Assembly (NCBI GenBank): GCA_038133505.1
Contig: JAYPTI010000095.1
Location: 1-12,988 of the forward strand
From: JAYQUR01 sp038133505
GTDB lineage: Bacteria > Pseudomonadota > Alphaproteobacteria > MPNO01 > UBA830
Length of the DNA stretch: 12,988 nucleotides
Reading direction: 5' to 3'
Every line of letters begins with the position of its first letter. Within the stretch, counting starts at the first letter, position 1. Shown piece by piece: positions 1 through 5,943 of the stretch. The position numbers were made by a program, and so were the translations under genes. The notes under the pieces were generated by a model. The model ran no database searches. It saw only the letters and a program-made list of their open reading frames with translations, and was not told the origin of the DNA.

Positions 1-216
1 GCTGGCGCGAATCACGGCGGAGGGGACGCAAAAGGCGCCGGAGATGCAGTTGATAAGCGTCGTCTTGCCGGACCCATTGGGCCCGACGAGCGTCACTAGC
101 TCGCCGCGGTGGATGGCGATGTCGACGTCGTGGAGAATAGTCCGCCGGCCGTGCCGGACACAGATTTTTTCGCCGGCGACGAGGACTTCCGCGAGCGCGG
201 CAGTGCCGTCAGCCAT
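1..216 (-). CDS. znuC: Zinc ABC transporter ATP-binding protein ZnuC, N-terminal part (cut by window edge)
   Basis: Seventy-two codons of the N-terminus are visible, reading leftward from ATG at 216 and running off the window. The peptide opens MADGTAALAEVLVAG and holds a Walker A motif, GPNGSGKTT, at about residues 47-55, preceded by the usual 'GELVTLV' strand of ABC ATPases. The start codon overlaps the end of zur: ATGGCTGA carries both the znuC ATG and the zur TGA, an 8-bp overlap typical of translational coupling. ZnuC is the cytoplasmic ATPase that drives ZnuA/ZnuB zinc import. The ABC fold is seen directly; zinc specificity is inferred from the adjoining zur and the divergent znuA. The signature, Walker B and H-loop motifs lie outside the window, and znuB is expected beyond the left edge. 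Confidence 0.85.
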   Translation of the reverse strand, partial: MADGTAALAEVLVAGEKICVRHGRRTILHDVDIAIHRGELVTLVGPNGSGKTTLINCISGAFCVPSAVIRAS

Positions 217-709
217 ACGCTGCCTCCGCGCAATAGCGGCACAGTCCCTCGATCTCGATTGTTTGGCGCGAAACGTCGAAGCCGACGCTCCTAGCCTTCC
301 GCGCGATCAGCCGCGCAATGTCGGGATCGTCGAGCTCTCCCACCTGGCGGCACTTGCCGCAGATCAGGAACTGCGCCGCATGGTCGCCGTCCGGGCGGCG
401 GCAGCCGACGAAGGCGTTGAGGGACTCGATCTTGTGGACGAAACCGTTCTCCAGCAGGAAATCCAGCGCGCGGTAGACGGTGGGCGGCGCGGCGCTGCCG
501 CGGTCGTCGCGGAGCTCTTCGAGAATGTCGTAGGCGCCGGTCGGCGCGTGACGGTTCCAGACGATCTCCAGCACGCGGCGGCGGATTTCCGTGAAACGCA
601 GTCCGCGCTCTCGGCATGCGCGCTCAGCCGCGTCGATCGCATCGGCGATGCAGCTGTCGTGGTCGTGTTCGCGCGTCGGAAACGTTTCGGCCATCGGCGA
701 CGATGCCAT
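209..709 (-). CDS. zur: Fur-family zinc uptake regulator Zur
   Basis: A 166-residue Fur-family repressor. The recognition helix region reads PPTVYRALDFL at about residues 75-85. Metal-site residues are visible: H92, C103 and H110 in the hinge/dimer region, and a structural zinc site of two CxxC pairs, C117/C120 and C157/C160. An N-terminal REHDHDSC stretch is His/Asp rich. The ATG at 709 was chosen because a GGGAG Shine-Dalgarno lies about 7 nt upstream and the length fits the family; the open frame extends to 922 but would run into znuA. Zinc-loaded Zur is known to repress znu genes in other bacteria. Assignment as Zur rather than Fur rests on the context: znuC overlaps its 3' end and znuA diverges from it. 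It is likely autoregulated through the operator-like palindrome at 755-772. Confidence 0.9.
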   Translation of the reverse strand: MASSPMAETFPTREHDHDSCIADAIDAAERACRERGLRFTEIRRRVLEIVWNRHAPTGAYDILEELRDDRGSAAPPTVYRALDFLLENGFVHKIESLNAFVGCRRPDGDHAAQFLICGKCRQVGELDDPDIARLIARKARSVGFDVSRQTIEIEGLCRYCAEAAYG

Positions 710-754
710 GCGATATCTCCCGGGATTGACAGGCGAAGCCGCTTGCCTGATAAC

Positions 755-772
755 GCAATAATATAACATTAC
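755..772. promoter_or_regulatory. Putative Zur operator between zur and znuA
   Basis: An AT-rich imperfect palindrome, GCAATAATATAACATTAC, sits in the otherwise GC-rich 76-bp gap between the divergent zur and znuA starts. Twelve of 18 positions are symmetric. It resembles the known enterobacterial Zur-box core, in which ATGTTATA is opposed to TATAACAT. It ends 13 bp before the znuA ATG and lies about 45 bp upstream of the zur ATG, so bound repressor could block both directions. No clear -35/-10 pair can be assigned separately. Operator identity is inferred from position and likeness. Confidence 0.6.
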
Positions 773-785
773 GAAACAGGCGTCC

Positions 786-1757
786 ATGTCTTCACGCATA
801 TTCCTGCGCACGGCCGCGGCTGCGGCCGCGCTGTCGCTCGCCGCGATCGGCCCGTCATGGGCGGAGGTCCCGGCGGTCGTGGCTTCCATCGCGCCGCTCC
901 ATTCGCTCGCAGCGATGGTCATGGACGGCGTCGGAAGCCCTCGGCTGCTATTGCGCGGCAGCGCGTCGCCGCATGGCTACGCGCTCCGCCCGTCCCAGCG
1001 GCGGGCGCTTGCTGAAGCGTCGTTGATCGTGCGCGTCGGCCCTGCGCTGGAAGCGTTTCTCGACCGTCCGCTCGCGGCGCAACGCAAGCGAGGCCGCGTG
1101 CTCGATGCGCTCGAAATTCCGGGGATGCGCCGTTATCCGCTGCGGAAGGGTGGCGTCTGGCAGGCCGCGGAGCACGACCACGACCACGACCACGACCGCG
1201 AAAAGGGCCATGACGGAGCGCGCGATGCAGACGGGACCGATCCCCACATCTGGCTCGATCCGCATAATGCCGGGACCGTCGTCGCCGCGATCGCCCGCCG
1301 CCTGGCGGAGATCGACCCGGCGAACGCGGCCGCCTACGCCCGAAATGCGGCGTCGGCTTCTGCGACGCTCGAAGCGCTGGAAAGCGGGCTGCGCGACACG
1401 CTGACGCCGGTTCGCGATGCGCCCTTCGTCGTCCTTCACGACGGTTGGCAGTATTTCGAACGCGCGTTCGGCCTGCGCGGCGCTGGGGCCATCGCCCTGA
1501 GCCCCGAGAGGCGACCCGGCGCGCGCCGGATCGCGGCGTTGCGCAAGCACCTGACGGCTGCCGGCGTCCGCTGCGTCTTCTCCGAGCCGCAGTTTCCGGC
1601 GGCCATCGTGGAGACGGTCGTCCGGGGAACCGGTTCGCGCACCGCGCCGCTCGACCCGCTCGGCGCGACGCTCTCTCCCGGAAAAGCGCTCTATCCGGCA
1701 TTGATGCGCGCCATGGCCGGTACGATCGCCGATTGCCTGCGGCCCGCGGGCGGCTAA
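786..1757 (+). CDS. znuA: Periplasmic zinc-binding protein ZnuA
   Basis: A 323-residue solute-binding protein of the cluster A-I (ZnuA/TroA) family, which captures zinc in the periplasm and delivers it to ZnuB/ZnuC. The first ~26 residues form a Sec signal peptide: SSRIF, an Ala/Leu-rich core, and likely cleavage after PSWA. Expected zinc ligands are present: H63 (SPHGYALRPSQ), H154 (DPHIWLDP), H218 (VVLHDGWQYF) and D290 (PLDPLG). A charged His loop, EHDHDHDHD, spans about residues 129-137 and separates zinc transporters of this family from most manganese ones. C263 and C317 could form the disulfide known in some ZnuA proteins. A short CAGG precedes the ATG by 5 nt. It diverges from zur and is probably Zur-repressed; the CMD gene 28 bp downstream could share its transcript. 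Confidence 0.92.
   Translation: MSSRIFLRTAAAAAALSLAAIGPSWAEVPAVVASIAPLHSLAAMVMDGVGSPRLLLRGSASPHGYALRPSQRRALAEASLIVRVGPALEAFLDRPLAAQRKRGRVLDALEIPGMRRYPLRKGGVWQAAEHDHDHDHDREKGHDGARDADGTDPHIWLDPHNAGTVVAAIARRLAEIDPANAAAYARNAASASATLEALESGLRDTLTPVRDAPFVVLHDGWQYFERAFGLRGAGAIALSPERRPGARRIAALRKHLTAAGVRCVFSEPQFPAAIVETVVRGTGSRTAPLDPLGATLSPGKALYPALMRAMAGTIADCLRPAGG
1173..1196 (+). repeat. Four tandem CACGAC hexamers inside znuA
   Basis: Four perfect copies of CACGAC encode the His-Asp core of the ZnuA histidine loop. Such a short in-frame tandem repeat can gain or lose units without breaking the reading frame, so loop length may vary between strains. The repeat is seen directly; variability is inference. 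Confidence 0.8.
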
Positions 1758-1761
1758 GCTG

Positions 1762-1780
1762 TCTCCCGATACAAGGGAGA
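1762..1780 (+). promoter_or_regulatory. Hairpin that pairs with the Shine-Dalgarno of the CMD gene
   Basis: TCTCCC (1762-1767) and GGGAGA (1775-1780) form a perfect 6-bp stem with a 7-nt loop between the znuA stop and the next start at 1786. The right arm is the Shine-Dalgarno of that gene, 5 nt from its ATG, so folding would hide the ribosome site. There is no T-run after it, so it does not look like a terminator. It could be chance, since any GGGAGA needs only one matching hexamer nearby. Confidence 0.35.
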
Positions 1781-1785
1781 AAACG

Positions 1786-2388
1786 ATGACGACCAGAATG
1801 CCCCCCGACATCGATCCGGAGTCCGGATCGCGCCTGCCGCTGCCCGACCGCGAAAGCCTCGACGAGGCGGGGAAGCGGACCTACGACAATCTGGCGAGCC
1901 CGACCGGAGATACGCTGGCCGGCCTGCGCGGTCCCGGCGGGATCAGGCTGCACAGCCCCGACCTGTCGCGCGGACTGCGCGAGGCGAACCAGTATCTGCG
2001 CGATCCGTCGGTGATCCCGGCGCGGACGCGCGAGCTCGCGATCCTGGTGACGGCGCGCGAGCACGACTGCCAGTTCGAATGGGCGGCGCACGAGGCCGAG
2101 GCGAAGAAGGAAGGCGTGTCGGACGAGATCGTCGAGATCGTTCGCCGCCGTCTGCCGGCCGACGGGCTCGACGAGGCAGACGCGGCCATCATCGCGTTCG
2201 GCAGAGAGCTGTTCGGCGATCACGCCGTCAGTTCCGGGACCTATGCCCGCGTCGCGGCGCTGTTCGACCGGCGGTCGCTGGTCAATCTCGTGAACCTGAT
2301 GGGGATGTACGCAATGACTGCGGCGGTGCTGATTTCCTTCGACACGCAACTGCCGGACAGGGTCGAGCCGGGGCTTCCCCCCTTATAA
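1786..2388 (+). CDS. Carboxymuconolactone-decarboxylase-fold protein, Cys-containing
   Basis: A 200-residue protein of the CMD/AhpD-like fold, an all-helical family that includes gamma-carboxymuconolactone decarboxylase and peroxidase-like disulfide reductases. The core helix is seen as RTRELAILVTAREHDCQFEW at residues 80-99, followed by AAHEAEAKKEGVSDE, which matches the family pattern R-E-L-x-I-L ... (Y/F)-E-W-x-x-H. Key residues are C95 and H102. There is one Cys here rather than the CxxC of true AhpD, so peroxidase activity is not implied. It starts with a good GGGAGA ribosome site 28 bp after znuA. Its stop codon lies 2 bp from that of a convergent second CMD protein. The true substrate is unknown; many such stand-alone proteins are annotated only by fold. 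Confidence 0.8.
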   Translation: MTTRMPPDIDPESGSRLPLPDRESLDEAGKRTYDNLASPTGDTLAGLRGPGGIRLHSPDLSRGLREANQYLRDPSVIPARTRELAILVTAREHDCQFEWAAHEAEAKKEGVSDEIVEIVRRRLPADGLDEADAAIIAFGRELFGDHAVSSGTYARVAALFDRRSLVNLVNLMGMYAMTAAVLISFDTQLPDRVEPGLPPL

Positions 2389-2390
2389 TC

Positions 2391-2936
2391 CTATACCCCT
2401 GCGGTTTCGTCGGGCTCCAGATCGACCTCGAGCGCCTGCAGGACGCGCGAGTGCGAGATGTAGGCGCCGACCATCAGGGTGATCTCGACGACCTGGCGGT
2501 CGCTGAAATGCTCCTTCAGCGGCGCGAACACCGCGTCCGGCACCACGATGTCGCGCGCCATCGCGTCGACATAGCCGAGGACGGCCTTTTCGGAAGCATC
2601 GAAAAGCGCCGAATTCCGCCAATCCGCCAGCGCATCGCACTCTTCCCGGGTCATGCCCTCCGCTTCGGCGAGCTTCGGGACGTGCTGGCGCAGCACGTAG
2701 GCCGATTTGACGAGATGGCCGAGCCGGATGATGACGATTTCCCGCAGACGGCCCGAAATCTCGATGCCCCAGCGCACCCTGTTGATGTGCTCGAACCAGC
2801 TTTCGGCGAGCGGCGGGCTGTGCAGGAGTGTGCGATAGACGTTGATCAGGTTGCCGCGGCGCTGCCCGCGGATCCGCTCGACGAGCTCTGCGTGGTCGGG
2901 AAGGTCTTCGGCGTCGAGGAACGGGACGCGGGCCAT
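2391..2936 (-). CDS. Carboxymuconolactone-decarboxylase-fold protein, lacking the core Cys
   Basis: A 181-residue CMD-fold protein read leftward from ATG at 2936, with GGAG about 10 nt upstream. The core helix reads RLREIVIIRLGHLVKSAYVL (residues 63-82), followed by RQHVPKLAEAEG, so the family R-E-I-V-I-I ... Y-x-x-x-x-H frame is kept (Y80, H85). The position equivalent to the Cys of the convergent neighbour is S78, and the only Cys (C100) is outside the motif. That argues against a thiol-based reaction and leaves a decarboxylase-like or binding role. The N-terminal half (NLINVYRTLLHSPPLAESW) is typical of the 'CMD family' proteins found near catabolic genes. It shares a short divergent promoter region with the dehydrogenase gene at 3003. 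The fold call is firm; the function is unknown. Confidence 0.8.
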   Translation of the reverse strand: MARVPFLDAEDLPDHAELVERIRGQRRGNLINVYRTLLHSPPLAESWFEHINRVRWGIEISGRLREIVIIRLGHLVKSAYVLRQHVPKLAEAEGMTREECDALADWRNSALFDASEKAVLGYVDAMARDIVVPDAVFAPLKEHFSDRQVVEITLMVGAYISHSRVLQALEVDLEPDETAGV

Positions 2937-3002
2937 GGTAATCGTGCTCCGTAGCTGCTAAATGCGAGAGCAAGATCATAACCGCATCAGGGAGGGCGGC
3001 CC
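2937..3002. promoter_or_regulatory. Short divergent promoter region
   Basis: These 66 bp separate the leftward CMD gene from the rightward dehydrogenase gene and must hold the promoter for at least one of them. The middle is AT-richer (around 2958-2983, with CTAAATG and CATAAC), but no convincing -35/-10 pair can be fixed on either strand. GGGAGG at about 2991-2996 is the Shine-Dalgarno of the dehydrogenase gene. Confidence 0.3.
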
Positions 3003-4076
3003 ATGGCCGTGATCGCCGTGCAGGACGACAAGATCCTGCGCTTTCTCGAGGTCATTCTGGACCCGCGCGTCTCGGCGGAGCGCGTCGAGGCCTTTCGCGA
3101 CTACCTGTCGTTCGACTGGCCGGATGTCGACGGCTGGTTCGAGGAACAACGGCGCATCGCGGCGGCGATCTGCCCGTCGACGATACATCTCTGCGAGGAC
3201 GAAGCGGCGATGCGCGCCGTCCTGCCCGAGGCCGACGCCGTGGTCAGCGAAAGCTTTCATATCGGCGCCGACGACCTCGCGGCCGCGCCCAGGCTGAAAT
3301 TCGTCCAGAAGTTCGGCATCGATGCGCGCAACATCGACGTCGCCGCGGTCGAGAAGGCGGGCCTCGCCTTCCGCCGGCTGCGCCGCCGGGTGAACGGCAC
3401 CGTCGCCGAGCATGCGATCCTGCTGATGATGGCGGTCGGACGGAAGCTGGTCGGGACCGACGGCGCACTCGACTTCGCCTCGCTCCAGGCGCTCGGGTAC
3501 CATCCGAAGAAATTCCATCCCGACCATGTCGCCGGCGCCAACTGGGCGCGGGTGAACGGGCTGGTAGCGCTCCAGGACGCGACGCTGGGCGCGCTCGGCC
3601 TCGGCGAGGTCGGCCGCGAAGTCGCCCAGCGCGCGAAGGCGATGGGCATGCGCATCGTCTACTACCAGCGCTCCCGCCTGCCGGAGGAAATCGAGCGCGA
3701 ATTCGATGCGGAATATGTCTCCTATGAGGCACTACTGGAACAGTCCGATTTCATCAGCGTGCATCTGCCGCTGAACGGCACTACCCGCGGCATGATCGAC
3801 CGCGAGGCGTTCGCCAGGATGAAGGAGGGCGCAATCATCGCGAACATCTCGCGTGCGCACATCATCGACCGCGACGCGCTGATAGAGGCCCTCGACTCGG
3901 GCCGTCTCGGCGGCGCCGGACTCGATGTGCACTACGAGGAGCCGGGCGCCCCGGACGAGCCGCTGAAGAACTACAGGAACGTCGTCCTGAGCCCCCATAT
4001 CGCGGTCGCCGAACGGCGCCACAATATGGCCGACACGGCCGAACTCGTGCGCAATCTGGCCGAGATTCTTGGGTAG
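3003..4076 (+). CDS. D-isomer-specific 2-hydroxyacid dehydrogenase, NAD(P)-dependent
   Basis: A 357-residue cytoplasmic oxidoreductase that should interconvert a 2-hydroxy acid and its 2-oxo acid. The nucleotide-binding Rossmann motif is GLGEVG (199-204), followed by a basic YQRSR region (221-225) that may favour NADPH. The catalytic triad of the family is visible as R284 (NISRAHIIDRDAL), E313 (DVHYEEPG) and H332 (SPHIA). In most members the Arg is followed by Gly ('ARG'); here it is Ala285. The substrate half covers residues ~1-130, including KFVQKFGIDARN, where the family's Gly-rich substrate loop sits. The ATG follows GGGAGG by about 6 nt. It stands alone: divergent from the CMD gene and 193 bp before the flavin reductase. 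The substrate cannot be told; glyoxylate/hydroxypyruvate-type or branched 2-oxo acids are possible. Confidence 0.85.
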   Translation: MAVIAVQDDKILRFLEVILDPRVSAERVEAFRDYLSFDWPDVDGWFEEQRRIAAAICPSTIHLCEDEAAMRAVLPEADAVVSESFHIGADDLAAAPRLKFVQKFGIDARNIDVAAVEKAGLAFRRLRRRVNGTVAEHAILLMMAVGRKLVGTDGALDFASLQALGYHPKKFHPDHVAGANWARVNGLVALQDATLGALGLGEVGREVAQRAKAMGMRIVYYQRSRLPEEIEREFDAEYVSYEALLEQSDFISVHLPLNGTTRGMIDREAFARMKEGAIIANISRAHIIDRDALIEALDSGRLGGAGLDVHYEEPGAPDEPLKNYRNVVLSPHIAVAERRHNMADTAELVRNLAEILG

Positions 4077-4090
4077 AGCCCCTTGGGTAG
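4068..4090 (+). repeat. 9-bp direct repeat across the dehydrogenase stop codon
   Basis: CTTGGGTAG occurs at 4068-4076, where it ends in the dehydrogenase TAG stop, and again at 4082-4090, 14 bp later. It looks like a small tandem duplication of the gene end. It has no clear function and could be chance. Confidence 0.5.
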
Positions 4091-4120
4091 TGACGTGTAG
4101 ATCTAAGAGTATGACTTTTG

Positions 4121-4150
4121 TTGAATTGTTCATAAGTCGCTGAAAAATAA
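4121..4150 (+). promoter_or_regulatory. Possible promoter for the flavin reductase gene
   Basis: The 193-bp gap 4077-4269 contains an AT-rich block (about 4091-4170) unlike the rest of the window. TTGAAT (4121-4126) could be a -35 box, with a poor -10 (AAATAA, 4145-4150) 18 bp later. The match is weak and is offered mainly because the base composition and position fit a promoter. Confidence 0.25.
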
Positions 4151-4216
4151 CGTGTAAAAAAGTATTGCCAGCGCCGCTACCGGGGAAATGCGGGAAAAAT
4201 CGCCGGACGCGGGCCG

Positions 4217-4228
4217 GGTAGTACTACC
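4217..4228. promoter_or_regulatory. Perfect 12-bp palindrome upstream of the flavin reductase gene
   Basis: GGTAGTACTACC is a perfect palindrome centred about 47 bp before the ATG at 4270 and downstream of the possible promoter at 4121-4150. Its size and place suit an operator for a dimeric repressor. No regulator gene for it is visible in the window, so the function is inferred from symmetry and position only. Confidence 0.35.
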
Positions 4229-4269
4229 GGAAATCGACGGATCGCATCGCAGACCAAAGGAGAGAAAAA

Positions 4270-4770
4270 ATGGATGCAGACCAGAAGAAAACAGCCCTGC
4301 GGATGATCCCCTACGGGATCTATGTCCTGACCGCCGAGGACGGCGGCGACATCGCCGCCGCGACGGTCAACTGGGTCACCCAGACCTCGTTCGACCCGCC
4401 GCTCGTCGTGATCGGCGTGAAGGCGGATTCGGGGGCCTACCAGATCGCCAAGAAGGCGGGCCATTTCGCGCTGAACGTTCTCGGCAAGGGCCAGCAGGGC
4501 GCCGCGTTCGCATTCTTCAAGCCGGCCGAGGTCGCGGACGGAAAGATATCCGGCGAAGCCTACCGCACCGGCACTACCGGCGCGCCGCTGCTCGACAGCG
4601 CGCCTGCGGCGGTCGAGTGCAAGGTCGCCGAGATCGTCGAGCGCGGCGATCACCACATCGTCATCGGCGAAGTGGTCGACGCGCACGTCAACAAGGCGCC
4701 CGACGGCCGCGCCGACGATGCGACGCTATGGATGCGCGAACTGGGCGACAACGTCTTCTACGGCGGGTAG
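4270..4770 (+). CDS. Flavin reductase-like FMN-binding protein
   Basis: A 166-residue protein of the flavin reductase domain family (HpaC/ActVB type), which uses NAD(P)H to make free reduced flavin for a partner monooxygenase. Typical elements in order are GIYVLTAED (16-24), AATVNWVTQTSFDPPLVVIG (30-49, the flavin-contacting strand with the conserved S-F-x-P-P), FALNVL (66-71) and GDHHIVIGEVVDA (126-138, with the family G-D-H). A strong AAAGGAGAG lies just upstream of the ATG. The next gene is an LLM flavin monooxygenase, so the pair may be the reductase and oxygenase of a two-component system, although a large palindrome lies between them. Some members of this fold only bind FMN or are oxygenases themselves, so reductase activity is probable but not certain. 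Confidence 0.8.
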   Translation: MDADQKKTALRMIPYGIYVLTAEDGGDIAAATVNWVTQTSFDPPLVVIGVKADSGAYQIAKKAGHFALNVLGKGQQGAAFAFFKPAEVADGKISGEAYRTGTTGAPLLDSAPAAVECKVAEIVERGDHHIVIGEVVDAHVNKAPDGRADDATLWMRELGDNVFYGG

Positions 4771-4785
4771 GCTCTTAATATATGC

Positions 4786-4862
4786 GCGCCTGCCCGCTCC
4801 CCCTCCCGGCCGCCCATGAGGATACTGGCGTTGGGTGGCCGGGAGGGGGAGCGGGCAGGCGC
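4786..4862. repeat. Long GC-rich palindrome with 31-bp stem
   Basis: Arms at 4786-4816 and 4832-4862 are complementary at 30 of 31 positions; the exception, 4812/4836, is a G-T (G-U wobble) pair. The loop is 15 nt (4817-4831). The stem is rich in C-runs on the left and G-runs on the right (CTCCCCCTCCCGGCC against its complement). It lies between the flavin reductase stop (4770) and the LLM GTG start (4889). No T-run follows, so it is not a standard intrinsic terminator, but in RNA it would be extremely stable and could act as an attenuator or RNA stabiliser. Such near-perfect intergenic palindromes are also typical of dispersed REP-like or MITE-like elements. Which of these is right cannot be told from one copy. 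Confidence 0.85.
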
Positions 4863-4888
4863 CGCCATAAATTACGGGAGAGGGTAAA

Positions 4889-5929
4889 GTGAAGTTCGGG
4901 GTTTTCGATCACGTCGACAAGTCGGGCCGGCCGCTCGCCGAGCAGTTCGCGCAGCGCGTGGAATACGTCCAGGCGGCCGACCGACTCGGGTTCTACTGCT
5001 ATCACGTCGCCGAACATCACGCGACGCCGCTCAACATGGTTCCGGTGCCCGGCGTGTTCCTGGGCGCGGTCGCGCAGGCGACGAAGAACATCCGGCTGGG
5101 CCCGCTCACCTACCTGCTGCCGCTCTATTCGCCGCTGCGGCTGATCGAGGAGATCGGCATGTTCGACCACATGTCGAACGGGCGCATGGAGATCGGCGTC
5201 GGGCGCGGCGTGTCGCCGTTCGAGCTCAACTATCACGGCGTCGATCCGGAAATCGGCCGCGAAATCTATGCCGAGGCGCTGGAGGTGCTGATCGAGGGCA
5301 TGACCCACGACCAGCTCACCTATTCCGGCAAGCATTTCACCTACAAGGACGTACCGATGGAGCTGCGGCCGCTGCAGCAGCCCTATCCGCCGCTGTGGTA
5401 CCCGTCCTCCAACGCGTCCAGCGCAACCGTCGCCGGCGAACAGGGCTTCCATTTCTGCACCTTGGGCGGCGGCGATGCGGCGAAGGCCAATATCGACGCT
5501 TTCAAGGAAGGTTACGCCAAGCGGGGTGCGCCGCCGCAGGGCGCCGAAAGCCCGTTCCCCGGCGGGGCCGCGATCGGCATCAGCCGTCAGGTGACGCTGG
5601 CCGAAACCGACGAAGAGGCGCTGAAGATCGCCGGCCCGGCCTACAAGACCTGGCATGCGAGCCTGACCAAGCTGTGGCGCGAAAACCAGGTCGAGGGCCC
5701 GTCTTTCGCACGGAACGCGGTCGATACGGTCGAAAAGGCCATGGCCGGCGGCAACCATCTCGCGGGCTCGCCTTCCACCGTTGCCGAGCAGCTCGCCGAA
5801 CAGATCGAGTTTTTCGGCGTCAATTACATGGTGATCGCCTTCAATATCGGCAGCATGGCGCACGAGGACGCGATGCGCTCGATCACGCTATTCGGCGAGG
5901 AAGTAATGCCCAAGCTGGCGGAGCTGTAA
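4889..5929 (+). CDS. LLM-class (bacterial luciferase-like) flavin-dependent monooxygenase
   Basis: A 346-residue TIM-barrel flavin enzyme of the luciferase-like monooxygenase family, which uses reduced FMN (or F420) and oxygen to oxidise an organic substrate. The N-terminus MKFGVFDHVD, the AEHHATP motif (41-47), TYLLPLYSPLRLIEEIGMFD (74-93) and SNGRMEIGVGRGVSPFEL (96-113) are classic for the group, and LWYPSSNASSATVAGEQGF (169-187) covers the phosphate-binding region. The start is GTG at 4889, supported by a GGGAG about 8 nt upstream and by the family-typical N-terminus. It is followed 14 bp later by a 2-oxoglutarate oxygenase and begins a tight rightward gene run. The flavin reductase upstream is a likely source of reduced FMN. 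The substrate is unknown; alkanes, sulfonates, amines and aromatic compounds are all used by this family. Confidence 0.88.
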   Translation: MKFGVFDHVDKSGRPLAEQFAQRVEYVQAADRLGFYCYHVAEHHATPLNMVPVPGVFLGAVAQATKNIRLGPLTYLLPLYSPLRLIEEIGMFDHMSNGRMEIGVGRGVSPFELNYHGVDPEIGREIYAEALEVLIEGMTHDQLTYSGKHFTYKDVPMELRPLQQPYPPLWYPSSNASSATVAGEQGFHFCTLGGGDAAKANIDAFKEGYAKRGAPPQGAESPFPGGAAIGISRQVTLAETDEEALKIAGPAYKTWHASLTKLWRENQVEGPSFARNAVDTVEKAMAGGNHLAGSPSTVAEQLAEQIEFFGVNYMVIAFNIGSMAHEDAMRSITLFGEEVMPKLAEL

Positions 5930-5943
5930 TCGGGAGACAGCCG

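Noticed and set aside
710..922. Longer N-terminus for zur (open frame to 922)
   Set aside because: It would overlap znuA and the operator, adds an Ala-rich tail unlike the family, and the ATG at 709 has a good ribosome site.
919..2349. A 476-codon open frame on the minus strand opposite znuA and the first CMD gene
   Set aside because: It is a low-complexity Arg-rich antisense shadow; znuA and the CMD gene on the plus strand have signal peptide, motifs and ribosome sites.
4786..4862. Calling the palindrome a Rho-independent terminator
   Set aside because: The sequence after it (GCCGCCATAAATTAC) has no T-run on the plus strand, and the stem is much longer than usual terminators.
4816..4887. 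A 23-codon ORF starting in the palindrome and ending 1 nt before the LLM start, like a leader peptide
   Set aside because: There is no Shine-Dalgarno before its ATG (the preceding bases are C-rich), the ATG sits in the hairpin, and there is no run of regulatory codons.
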